This document shows, one piece after another, positions 31,677-37,841 of a stretch of DNA of 37,841 nt (position 1 is its first letter; every line of letters starts with the position of its first letter). Location of the stretch: NCBI RefSeq assembly GCF_028688855.1, contig NZ_JAQTXI010000030.1, forward strand, positions 1-37,841, given 5' to 3'. Made by a program: the position numbers and the translations under genes. The stretch is from Neomegalonema sp. Lineage in GTDB: Bacteria; Pseudomonadota; Alphaproteobacteria; Rhodobacterales; Rhodobacteraceae. The notes under the pieces are model-generated. The model was not told where the DNA came from and ran no database searches. It saw only the letters and a list, made by a program, of their open reading frames with translations.

Positions 31677-32663
31677 TCACTCCTTCGCGCCGAGATTGCC
31701 GCGCGCCTGACGCAGGGTCTCCAGCGTCAGCCCCTCGCCGCCGCCCGCCATGGCGGCCAGGACGAGCACCTTGCTCGCGGCGCGCAGGGCGCCGGGCTCC
31801 GCCGCCACCTCGCGCAGGAGGGCGATCTCCTCGGAGCCCTTCACGCCCCAGGCCGCCGCCAGCGCGCGCACGTCTCCGGCGGTGGCGCCCTTCAGGAAGA
31901 GGCGCATGCCGATGCGGCTGTAGAGCTGCGCGAAGCGCATGGAACGCTCGCCGCCGGTCAACCGGGCGTAGACGTCGGGATTGCCGACGAGGGCGAGGCC
32001 GACGTCGGTCGCGTCATGGATCGAGCGCAGTTCCTCCAGCGCGCCGATGGAGAGGTTCTGGGCCTCGTCGATGATCAGCAGGCCGCGCGTCCCCTCCATC
32101 CGGCGGCGGATCGCCCGCGCCAGCTTGCGCCGGCCGCTCTCGCGCACGCCGAGCGCGTCCCCCACCTCCTCCAGCGTCGCCCCGAGAGAGGCGCTGTTGG
32201 GCGAGATCGTCGCCACCCAGACCGAAGGATTGGTGCTGCGGTATTGATGGATCGAGCGGGTCTTGCCGACGCCCGGATGGCCGTAGACGCAGACGATGTC
32301 GCCCATCATCTGGGCGTAGCTGAAGACGGCCAGGGCCTTCTCCGCCGTCGGCGAACGGAAGAAATCCGGGCGGTTCGGCAGGATCCCGGCGGCGGCGTCA
32401 TGGCGCTCCTGGGCGGCGAGCCAATTGGCCAGCTTGCCCTCGATCGCCGGGATGCTCCCCGCATATTTGCCCTGAAGCCACTGGCTGAGGGCCGTGGGGG
32501 AGACGCCGGTCTCATTCGCGGCCTGCGCCTGGGAGAGGCCGCGGCGCTCCATCAGCCCGCGCACGCGCATCTGAAGAGCCGGGTCATGAGATCCCCGCGC
32601 GCGATCATCGGGAACGGGCGCGTCGAAATCGGGCGTCTGGACAGAATCAAGTTTCGCATTCAT
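31677..32663 (-). CDS. B: Transposition activator B (AAA+ ATPase)
   Basis: The protein is 328 residues; Mu B is 312. An N-terminal helix-turn-helix (RRGLSQAQAANETGVSPTAL) is followed by the AAA+ core: Walker A GHPGVGKT (128-135), Walker B LLIIDEAQ (195-202) and arginine-finger-region YSRIGMRLFL. It binds target DNA with ATP and stimulates the A transposase, and it directs target immunity. It follows A with a 73-base gap containing a perfect 12-bp stem-loop. Confidence 0.95.
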   Translation of the reverse strand: MNAKLDSVQTPDFDAPVPDDRARGSHDPALQMRVRGLMERRGLSQAQAANETGVSPTALSQWLQGKYAGSIPAIEGKLANWLAAQERHDAAAGILPNRPDFFRSPTAEKALAVFSYAQMMGDIVCVYGHPGVGKTRSIHQYRSTNPSVWVATISPNSASLGATLEEVGDALGVRESGRRKLARAIRRRMEGTRGLLIIDEAQNLSIGALEELRSIHDATDVGLALVGNPDVYARLTGGERSMRFAQLYSRIGMRLFLKGATAGDVRALAAAWGVKGSEEIALLREVAAEPGALRAASKVLVLAAMAGGGEGLTLETLRQARGNLGAKE

Positions 32664-32701
32664 GGTTCAGGATGCTCCTGTTGCTCACGGTTTCAGGGGT
32701 C

Positions 32702-32732
32702 GGCCGATGGGCGATGCAACCGCCCATCGGCC
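32702..32732 (-). promoter_or_regulatory. Stem-loop between A and B
   Basis: GGCCGATGGGCG and CGCCCATCGGCC form a perfect 12-bp stem with a 7-nt loop, starting 5 nt beyond the A stop codon. There is no U tract. It could be an attenuator or processing/stability element that sets the A:B ratio. Confidence 0.6.
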
Positions 32733-32736
32733 TCTG

Positions 32737-34806
32737 TCATTCGGCGGGCGGCAGGCCGCGAAAGGCGCGGGCGCCGGCCAGAACCTGCTGAACGAATTCG
32801 TCTCCGCCCTCCTCCTCATCCTCCTCCCGTTCTTGGGGAGCGTTTCGGGCGGCGCGCCGGGCGGCGGCCATGGCGGCGAAATCCAGAGGCTGGGCCGCGC
32901 CGCTCTCCGGCGAGCCCAGCGCCTCGCGCGCGTCGCGGGCGGGATCGGGGGTCCGGGCGAAATACCCGGCCACCACCGCTCCGGTCGCCGCCTCGGGCGG
33001 GGCTTCGGGATTCTCCTGCGCGGCGCGGCGCGCCTTGGCGTAAAGCTCGGCGCGCTCGATCTCGCGCATGCGCTCCGCCGCGGCCGCGCCCTGCTTGACG
33101 GTCTTGATCTGGCGACGGCGGTTCTTCGACCACTCACGCCCCGCGTCCGTGCTATTGAAAGCCTCGTCCGGCATGTAGGTCGCCTCCGCCAGATAGCGCC
33201 CGTCCAGCGCATAGACGTGGATTCCGGCGCTCAGATTCTCGGGATCGAAGAGAGCGACCACCTTCTGGCCTGCGAGCCGGGCCGTGGCTTCGGCCCAATA
33301 GCGGTTCTTCCGCCATGCGGCGCTTCCGGCCTTGACGCTGACCACGCCGTCCCGTCCGACCGTCACCGCCTCGCGCGCCATCAGCAGCAGGCGACGCTGC
33401 GCCTCCGAGAAGCGCCGGAGGATCAGGCCGGAGGCCTCCGCCTCCGCCCAGGCCTCGTCGAAGCTGAGCAGGCCGCGGCAAAGCTGCGTCCGCCGCTTGG
33501 GCTGGGCGTTATGGCGGCGCACTTCATCGACGAGGATCGCCTGAACCTCCTCGACCGGCACGGCCGTGGCCTTGCTATAGCCGCGCCCGGCGAGCGCCGG
33601 ATGGGTGGCGACCTTGTCATGCAGCCCGCCGATCCCGAAAGCGCGCTCGATGGGCTTGGCGCCGGGGTTGCCGATCTCGCCGTCCGGGTTGGTGAAATGG
33701 GGCTCGATCCCGAGCGCGGGCAACAGGCCGACGCCGTCGCTCTCATCCTTTCGGAAGCGATGGCGATGCTCGACCCCGGCGGTCATGAGCTTGTTCGCGG
33801 CGACCCGCGTATTGTCGATCCACATCAGGCGCGGCGCGCAGATCGCCGTGAGGTCATAGGTCGCCAAGCGGAAGAGATCCGTATGCTCGGTCTTGCCGAG
33901 CCGGAAGGCGAGGATGCGGCGCGTGGGGAGGTCCTGGAAGAACCAGGCCGTGGCCGTGTTGAGGATCTCGCCGTCGGGAAAGCGCACCCAGAGCTTGTCG
34001 AATTTGAGGCCGTCGCCGTTGACCGCCTCGCCCGGCGCGAAGACGCTCACGTCCCGGCGCTGCTTGGGCAGGCGCGCGGCGACCGCCTTGACGCCCTCGC
34101 GGCGCATGACGATCACCAGCGGGTCGATCTCCGTCTCGATCCGCCGAGCCAGAGTCTTCGCGCTGGGGATGCGCCAGCCTTCGTTCGCTGCGACCTCCTC
34201 CAGCCGCCGATAGCTGTCGGCGTGCGAGGGCTGGCGGCGCGTCAGATAATGCCCGGCATACCAATCCCAGGCGGATTCGTCGCATTCGGCGCGGCGTTCG
34301 GCTTTGCCCGCATAGCGCGGCGCGAGGGCGGGCAGCCAGTTCCGCTGCTCGACGCGCTTCACGGCGGCGATCCAGCGGCGCAGCGTGGCCGGAGCGGTTC
34401 CGGATTTCTCGGCGATCAGCTCCACGGCCGACACCCGGCCGGAGCCCGCCTCGATCAGGGTCAGGACGTCGAGGATCAGCTTCATCCGCCGCTCCGCCTC
34501 CTGACGCAGATGGTCCGGCGCGGCCTGATAGGCGGTCCAGGCCTCCTCCTGCGGCGGCTCCTCGGCGAGGGGCTCGGGCTCGGACTTGGGCGCAGCCGCC
34601 GGGGCGACGCCATGGCGCAGCAGCCAGGCCGCGCGGGCGCCCTCCGGCAGGCTCGACCAGTGATATTCGAGACCTCCGCCGCGGCCTTCGCGCGGGCGAC
34701 TTTGCCATTGATCACGATTTGCACGATCTGCGATTCTACGAGCCGTTGAAGGCAGTCCCGGCAGCCCCTGTGCGGCCCAATCCGCCGCGGACATCCATTC
34801 GATCAT
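32737..34806 (-). CDS. A: Transposase A (MuA family, DDE)
   Basis: The start at 34806 (689 residues; MuA is 663) follows GAGGGGCCGCAG and gives a MuA-like N-terminus, MIEWMSAADWAAQGLPGLPS. The catalytic triad is Asp265 (NGDGLKFD), Asp331 (WIDNTR) and Glu387 (KPIERAF), with spacings 66 and 56 close to MuA (67, 56). The N-terminal winged helix and I-beta/I-gamma-type DNA-binding region cover about 1-240. The C-terminal arginine-rich part would contact B. The nearest target sites are the 22-bp repeats at both window edges. Confidence 0.96.
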   Translation of the reverse strand: MIEWMSAADWAAQGLPGLPSTARRIADRANRDQWQSRPREGRGGGLEYHWSSLPEGARAAWLLRHGVAPAAAPKSEPEPLAEEPPQEEAWTAYQAAPDHLRQEAERRMKLILDVLTLIEAGSGRVSAVELIAEKSGTAPATLRRWIAAVKRVEQRNWLPALAPRYAGKAERRAECDESAWDWYAGHYLTRRQPSHADSYRRLEEVAANEGWRIPSAKTLARRIETEIDPLVIVMRREGVKAVAARLPKQRRDVSVFAPGEAVNGDGLKFDKLWVRFPDGEILNTATAWFFQDLPTRRILAFRLGKTEHTDLFRLATYDLTAICAPRLMWIDNTRVAANKLMTAGVEHRHRFRKDESDGVGLLPALGIEPHFTNPDGEIGNPGAKPIERAFGIGGLHDKVATHPALAGRGYSKATAVPVEEVQAILVDEVRRHNAQPKRRTQLCRGLLSFDEAWAEAEASGLILRRFSEAQRRLLLMAREAVTVGRDGVVSVKAGSAAWRKNRYWAEATARLAGQKVVALFDPENLSAGIHVYALDGRYLAEATYMPDEAFNSTDAGREWSKNRRRQIKTVKQGAAAAERMREIERAELYAKARRAAQENPEAPPEAATGAVVAGYFARTPDPARDAREALGSPESGAAQPLDFAAMAAARRAARNAPQEREEDEEEGGDEFVQQVLAGARAFRGLPPAE

Positions 34807-35057
34807 CTGCGGCCCCCTCGGGGCGCAATCCGCCGTTCGCAGCCGGGGATCACATATTGCAGGCCCCATTCGGTCATCTCGACTGGCCATGGGCAGGGAG
34901 AAGCCCCCCCCCCTCAAGTCTTCGCCAGTCGACATGGCCGCAGCCTCCTGCGTTCCTGATGTGACGAAGCCAGCCCCCTCCCGCGCCGAAGCGCGGGCGG
35001 ATGTGGAGATCCGCGAAAGGGGGCTGGCGGGCTTCATCAGAGCGCTCCCGCCGTCAA

Positions 35058-35072
35058 GGGTGACAGCTGTCC
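35058..35072. promoter_or_regulatory. Candidate activator operator, copy 4
   Basis: GGGTGACAGCTGTCC contains the 10-bp palindrome GACAGCTGTC, the core of the dyad seen at three other intergenic sites. Orientation is ambiguous. It is 252 bases upstream of A and 131 bases upstream of the + strand gene. Confidence 0.4.
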
Positions 35073-35132
35073 GTCCTGCAATGGGCGGGGAATTGCGCCA
35101 TGATCGATTCGCCGGACCTTGAGCCCGGCGGC

Positions 35133-35160
35133 GTCGGGGGAGCCACAACACTCCCCCGAC
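35133..35160 (+). promoter_or_regulatory. Perfect 10-bp inverted repeat before the zinc-ribbon gene
   Basis: GTCGGGGGAG (35133-35142) and CTCCCCCGAC (35151-35160) flank an 8-nt loop. It lies 42 nt before the + strand start codon. Arm length, loop length and distance match the inverted repeat at 15539-15566 before the other + strand island. Confidence 0.6.
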
Positions 35161-35202
35161 ACCTTCATCCTCAAGTTAACAACCAACCCAAGGACGATTC
35201 TC

Positions 35203-35700
35203 ATGATGGAGCACATCTCAGCGGCCCTCCAAAACGCCGGGGCCGTGACCGGACTTGTCAACAGCGCGGCGACCGCCGCCCAAAGCATCAAGGGGCTGCT
35301 CGGAAAGCCCGACGCCGACACCGTCCAGATCCGCCAGCAAGTCTCGGAGTTGCTGGATCGACTCATCGAGATTCAGACGAAGCACGCGTCGATTCAGCGC
35401 GACCTGCTGGATCTTGAGGAGCGAGAGCGCCGCCGCATTCACTTCATCGGCGAGGCGGCGCGTTACGCGCTCCAGAGGACGGAGCTGGGCGCGCTGATTT
35501 ATGAATTGAAGCCCAGTCACGCCAATGGCGAGCCCGCGCACGCCATATGCGCAAGCTGTTACGATCAGGGCGTCAAATCGATCCTTCAGCCGGTCGGCCA
35601 CAACACCCTGGGATGCGGGCGATGCGAAGGACGCTTCCTTGCGCCGGACGGACGCAGCAGCCCTATGATCGCCCAAAGGGATCGCCCCCGCGGCTTCTGA
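35203..35700 (+). CDS. Coiled-coil and zinc-ribbon protein, antisense in the early operon
   Basis: This 165-residue protein uses the ATG at 35203 or 35206, with AAGGACG before it. Residues 1-35 are Ala/Gly-rich, 40-85 form a charged helix (LLDRLIEIQTKHASIQRDLL) and the C-terminal part holds Cys116-x2-Cys119 and Cys138-x2-Cys141, a zinc-ribbon arrangement. It is unrecognised as a named family. It lies between HU-like and A genes on the opposite strand, so early transcription crosses it antisense. Constitutive expression in the lysogen is plausible (inference). Confidence 0.75.
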   Translation: MMEHISAALQNAGAVTGLVNSAATAAQSIKGLLGKPDADTVQIRQQVSELLDRLIEIQTKHASIQRDLLDLEERERRRIHFIGEAARYALQRTELGALIYELKPSHANGEPAHAICASCYDQGVKSILQPVGHNTLGCGRCEGRFLAPDGRSSPMIAQRDRPRGF

Positions 35701-35783
35701 GGAGGCCCCGCAGTCAGACGAAAGGCGCTGGCGCGCGGCTTCCGCCGCCAGTTCCTGAGCCTGAGGGGATCCGCCGCCCATCG

Positions 35784-36062
35784 TCACGCCTCCCTGCGCA
35801 GGGCGGGCGAGGCCCGGAAAGCCAGCGTCGAGCTGGCGCGGATCTCGATGGCCTCGCCGGTCTGAGGATCGCGTCCGACGCGCGCGCCGCGCGAGCGGCG
35901 CTCGAAGGCGCCGAAGGCTTTGATCGAGACGTCGTGACCGGCGTCGGTGGTCGCGACGATGACGGCCAGCGCCTCGTCGAGGACGGCGCCGACCTGGACC
36001 TTCTGGAGGCCGGTCCGCTCCGCGACCTGCGCGATGAGGGTGAGCTTGGTGAGATTGGTCAT
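35784..36062 (-). CDS. HU/IHF-family DNA-binding protein
   Basis: In this 92-residue protein the start MTNLTKLTLIAQVAERTGLQ, the middle SIKAFGAFERRSRGARVGRD and the PQTGEAIEI arm are standard HU features, so the flexible beta-arm is intact. The ATG at 36062 has AGGATTGACC before it. It lies directly after the Ner-like gene and before A, so it is made with the transposition proteins. Mu relies on host HU to shape the transpososome; this phage appears to bring its own. Confidence 0.93.
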   Translation of the reverse strand: MTNLTKLTLIAQVAERTGLQKVQVGAVLDEALAVIVATTDAGHDVSIKAFGAFERRSRGARVGRDPQTGEAIEIRASSTLAFRASPALRREA

Positions 36063-36064
36063 GG

Positions 36065-36526
36065 TCAATCCTGGCTGGAGACAAGACGGATGGAGGCCGG
36101 GGCGCGGAGCGCCTCGACCGGGCTGGAGACCTCGCCGCGCAACCCGGAGGGCGCGGCGGAATTGCGGGATGAGGCGGTGGCGGAGGTCGTTTTTGCTTTG
36201 CGGCCCGTAAACCGCGTAGCCGGTTTACCGCTGACACTTTGTGCGGTTCGGTATAAGCTCGCATCGCCCGAACGACCGCGGTTGGGCGTCCCGTCAGGGT
36301 CATAGCGATCAGGCCAGATCGCCTCCGGCGCCACGCCGAGATGATCGGCCACGATCCGCTCCATGGCCGGGTAGGGGCGACGCAGGGCCTGACGCACTGC
36401 GCTCGCTCCATATCCATGCTGGCGCGAGAGTTCGGCCATGTTCGACCCGCGCATGCGGATCGCGGCCTTGATCTCTTCGGGATGCCAGCCGCGCGGCGCG
36501 CGGGCGATCCGTGCAGATCTCTTCAT
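36065..36526 (-). CDS. ner: Ner-like early regulator
   Basis: In this 153-residue protein the first 75 residues match Ner/Nlp proteins: GWHPEEIKAAIRMRGSNMAE, LSRQHGYGASAVRQALRRPY, and ADHLGVAPEAIWPDRYDPDG. Ner normally stops near residue 75; here a low-complexity Ser/Ala/Arg tail of about 75 residues follows. Ner represses both the early and repressor promoters in Mu. It is the first gene of the early operon, divergent from the repressor. Confidence 0.9.
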   Translation of the reverse strand: MKRSARIARAPRGWHPEEIKAAIRMRGSNMAELSRQHGYGASAVRQALRRPYPAMERIVADHLGVAPEAIWPDRYDPDGTPNRGRSGDASLYRTAQSVSGKPATRFTGRKAKTTSATASSRNSAAPSGLRGEVSSPVEALRAPASIRLVSSQD

Positions 36527-36830
36527 GAGACTGCGTTCCCTTCAGCTTCGCCGCCAGGACTGCCATCCAGGAGGCGAAAATTGCGGTGCATGTTGTGACG
36601 TTCCGTACAGGTTATTGCATGTTCATCCGAACCCATCAAGCACGATTATGCTTAATCAGGATCGGAAGAGCCCAATTAAAGCACAAAAGTCTTAGTGGGG
36701 GGGGTGCGTTGTGAAAAGATCGCTTCGGCCGCTTGATTTCTCCCAACTACAAGAAATTAAATAATTTTTACGGCAAATTTGAATTTAATACCCGCGCCTC
36801 GGGAGAATCAGGGGCAGGAGATAACTCGTT
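36527..36830. promoter_or_regulatory. Divergent early/repressor promoter and operator region
   Basis: This is 304 bases between ner and the repressor, more AT-rich than the rest. A possible minus-strand early promoter is TTGATG (36634-36639) and AATAAC (36611-36616) with 17-base spacing. Possible + strand promoter elements, TTGATT (36733) and TAAATA (36758), have a poor 19-base spacing. Motifs here are two TGCATGTT copies 29 bases apart (36587, 36616), the dyad GATTA-TGCT-TAATC, and a 15-bp sequence repeated near the right end. Mu keeps its operators and transposition enhancer in the equivalent interval. Confidence 0.6.
36673..36687 (+). repeat. CAATTAAAGCACAAA, copy 1 of 2
   Basis: This 15-bp sequence occurs identically at 37764-37778, between transposase sites of the right end. 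The first copy sits in the operator region. A shared operator or an enhancer-to-end bridging site is possible. Confidence 0.6.
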
Positions 36831-37349
36831 GTGATGGACGAAAAAGACAAATCCGACCCTGTGTTCGCGCAACGCATAGAACAAATATCCAAAATGGTTG
36901 GTGGGCCTGGGGAATTGGCTCGCAAATCCGGCCTATCGCGCCGTGTAATTGACAAATACATAGCTGCCGGCTCAGACCCATCTCGGCAAAGGCTAATCAG
37001 CCTCGCCACAGCAGCTGGCGTTTCCGTGCAATGGCTTGCAACTGGCGAAGGGGAAAGAATCCCTCACCCAAGCCCAGTGCAGCAAGAAACCTCACCCCCA
37101 CCCCCATTGGATGGATGGCTGCTTTCTCGGGCCATTGATGGAGTTAGGCGCATCTACAAACGCGTCGGTGGGCAAATCTCAACGATCAATGAGGTTGAGT
37201 TGGGACTAGAAGTCCACAACAGAATTACTGCCTTGGTCGATGGCCAAGAGGGGCGCCATGGCGCGCTAGTGTTGGCGCTTGATCAACTGGAAAAAGATCT
37301 GCGGGCCGCCGCGAAAACCGAGAGCGACGAAGGCAAACGCACGGCCTGA
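36831..37349 (+). CDS. c: Phage repressor (CI-type helix-turn-helix)
   Basis: In this 172-residue protein an N-terminal helix-turn-helix is visible at VGGPGELARKSGLSRRVIDK followed by YIAAGSDPSRQRLISLATAA GVSVQWLATGEGE, the phage CI-repressor N-terminal pattern. The remaining 80 residues form a helical oligomerisation-like domain and lack the peptidase motifs of self-cleaving repressors. AGGAG lies 10 bases before a GTG (36831) and 13 before an ATG (36834); either could be used. Divergent from ner, it is the lysogeny regulator. Confidence 0.88.
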   Translation: MMDEKDKSDPVFAQRIEQISKMVGGPGELARKSGLSRRVIDKYIAAGSDPSRQRLISLATAAGVSVQWLATGEGERIPHPSPVQQETSPPPPLDGWLLSRAIDGVRRIYKRVGGQISTINEVELGLEVHNRITALVDGQEGRHGALVLALDQLEKDLRAAAKTESDEGKRTA

Positions 37350-37665
37350 TTCTCGTTATAGACGAATAATCCGCATAAGGATTTATGTGCTTCAAAAAGC
37401 CTCAGCACTCGACAGATCGTCAAACAGGCGTCCGAGTTCGTCCGAGTTTGAGCGCACGCCTAGAAAGCAGGAAAAGATAAATAACCTTTTGTCATCAATT
37501 GAATAAGACAACTCGGACGCAGGTGATCCCCGGCACATAGGAGCGTCCGAGTTTGGATAGCGAACTCGGACGCAGGGGAGCATCAGCAATGCCGTAAAAA
37601 TACGATAGCAACCAATCTAAACAATCCCTTAAACGCCCATTTAAACGCCTTTAAAATCGGCGTCC
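37350..37665. other. Non-coding stretch between repressor and right attachment end
   Basis: No coding sequence is supported. It contains a five-copy motif cluster (37428-37573) and two TTAAACG motifs (37629, 37641). It is AT-richer than the phage body. The remaining bases show nothing further. Confidence 0.6.
37428..37573. repeat. Five-copy CGTCCGAGTT motif cluster
   Basis: CGTCCGAGTT occurs forward at 37429 and 37439 (tandem) and 37544, and inverted at 37510 and 37563. The 37543-37573 pair makes a perfect 11-bp inverted repeat with a 9-nt loop (GCGTCCGAGTT and AACTCGGACGC). The last pair would also fold into a hairpin in RNA, perhaps a terminator for the repressor transcript, but the tandem copies point to protein binding. 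Confidence 0.75.
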
Positions 37666-37841
37666 CGCTTCTCAAACCTTCTGTCCCATAGGCGGGCTTC
37701 GGGGAAATTTCTCAAACCTCGGCGGCGCGTCGGCGGCCGGACCGCTTCGCCCCTAACCGACGACAATTAAAGCACAAATCCCTCAAAATCCCTTCTCGTC
37801 CCGGCCCATCTCGGATTTCTCAAACCTTATGTCCGTCAATA
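37666..37841 (-). repeat. Phage left end (c end): three transposase-binding sites
   Basis: Three inverted copies of the 22-bp site are present: 37814-37835 (near perfect), 37706-37727 (core TTTCTCAAACCT kept, outer half changed) and 37666-37687 (TTCTCAAACCTTCTGTCCC). Measured from the window edge they lie at 7-28, 115-136 and 155-176, very close to the L1, L2, L3 spacing of Mu. The terminal bases inverted, TATTGA, resemble Mu's TGTATTGA without the TG. Confidence 0.88.
37764..37778 (+). repeat. CAATTAAAGCACAAA, copy 2 of 2
   Basis: Identical to 36673-36687 in the operator region. Here it lies between the terminal transposase site and the second one. Confidence 0.6.

Larger units (their letters stand above)
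34807..35202. other. Intergenic region between A and the + strand zinc-ribbon gene
   Basis: This is 396 bases without a supported gene. It holds the A ribosome site at its left edge, a dyad of the late-operator type (35058-35072), a perfect 10-bp inverted repeat (35133-35160) and the ribosome site of the + strand gene. An in-frame extension of A runs upstream to 35151 but is low-complexity and lacks MuA similarity. No clear promoter hexamers were found. Confidence 0.6.

Noticed and set aside
31152..34749. Two long + strand open frames opposite B and A
   Set aside because: Shadow frames over genes with clear catalytic motifs; low-complexity translations without domain signals.
34807..35151. 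N-terminal extension of the transposase
   Set aside because: Low complexity, lacks MuA similarity, and a strong ribosome site precedes the ATG at 34806.
1..37841. CRISPR arrays, tRNA or rRNA genes, insertion sequences, mom or invertase genes
   Set aside because: No regularly spaced repeats, cloverleaf-like genes or matching protein motifs were found on either strand by reading.

Overview
The window looks like one essentially complete Mu-like transposable phage or prophage of about 37.8 kb, displayed with its repressor end on the right. Both termini carry 22-bp transposase-type sites at the same distance from the edge (bases 7-28 from either end). The left edge holds a perfect tandem pair. 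The right edge holds three sites with Mu-like spacing. High GC, strong G/C third-base preference and the gene repertoire suggest an alphaproteobacterial host; that is inference, not shown by the sequence.

Right to left, the layout is as follows. 36.5-37.8 kb: repressor on the + strand, regulatory region and attachment end. 31.7-36.5 kb: early minus-strand operon with a Ner-like regulator, an HU-like protein, transposase A (DDE residues D265, D331, E387) and AAA+ activator B, with one zinc-ribbon gene lying antisense between HU and A. 27.8-31.7 kb: small early/middle genes, a lectin-fold protein resembling variable proteins of diversity-generating retroelements (DGRs), GemA and a Mor/C-type activator. 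26.0-27.7 kb: lysis genes (amidase, holin-like, overlapping Rz/Rz1-like spanins). 16.3-26.0 kb: Mu-type DNA packaging and head genes, including a scaffold nested in the protease gene. 2-15.4 kb: a contractile tail whose gene order (sheath, tube, E/E', tape measure, U, X, D, V, W, J, I) is P2-like. 0.2-2.2 kb: end-of-operon genes, the last a trypsin-like serine protease where Mu carries mom.

Most genes are on the minus strand and tightly overlapped. Exceptions are the repressor and two antisense islands (15602-16332 and 35203-35700); each island is preceded by a perfect 10-bp inverted repeat with an 8-nt loop.

The strongest regulatory signal is a dyad, in transcription direction close to GGACAKCTGTCCGGG, found in four intergenic places: before the baseplate W gene, before the head protease, before the endolysin and between A and the zinc-ribbon gene. 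Three match positions where Mu has C-dependent late promoters (P, I, lys), so this is a candidate operator for the single Mor/C-like activator. Other notable signals are the lectin gene with a hairpin just behind its putative variable region but no reverse transcriptase, a G GGA AAG frameshift site in the tail chaperone, TTAAACG motifs restricted to the genome centre and the repressor end, and a five-copy CGTCCGAGTT cluster next to the repressor.
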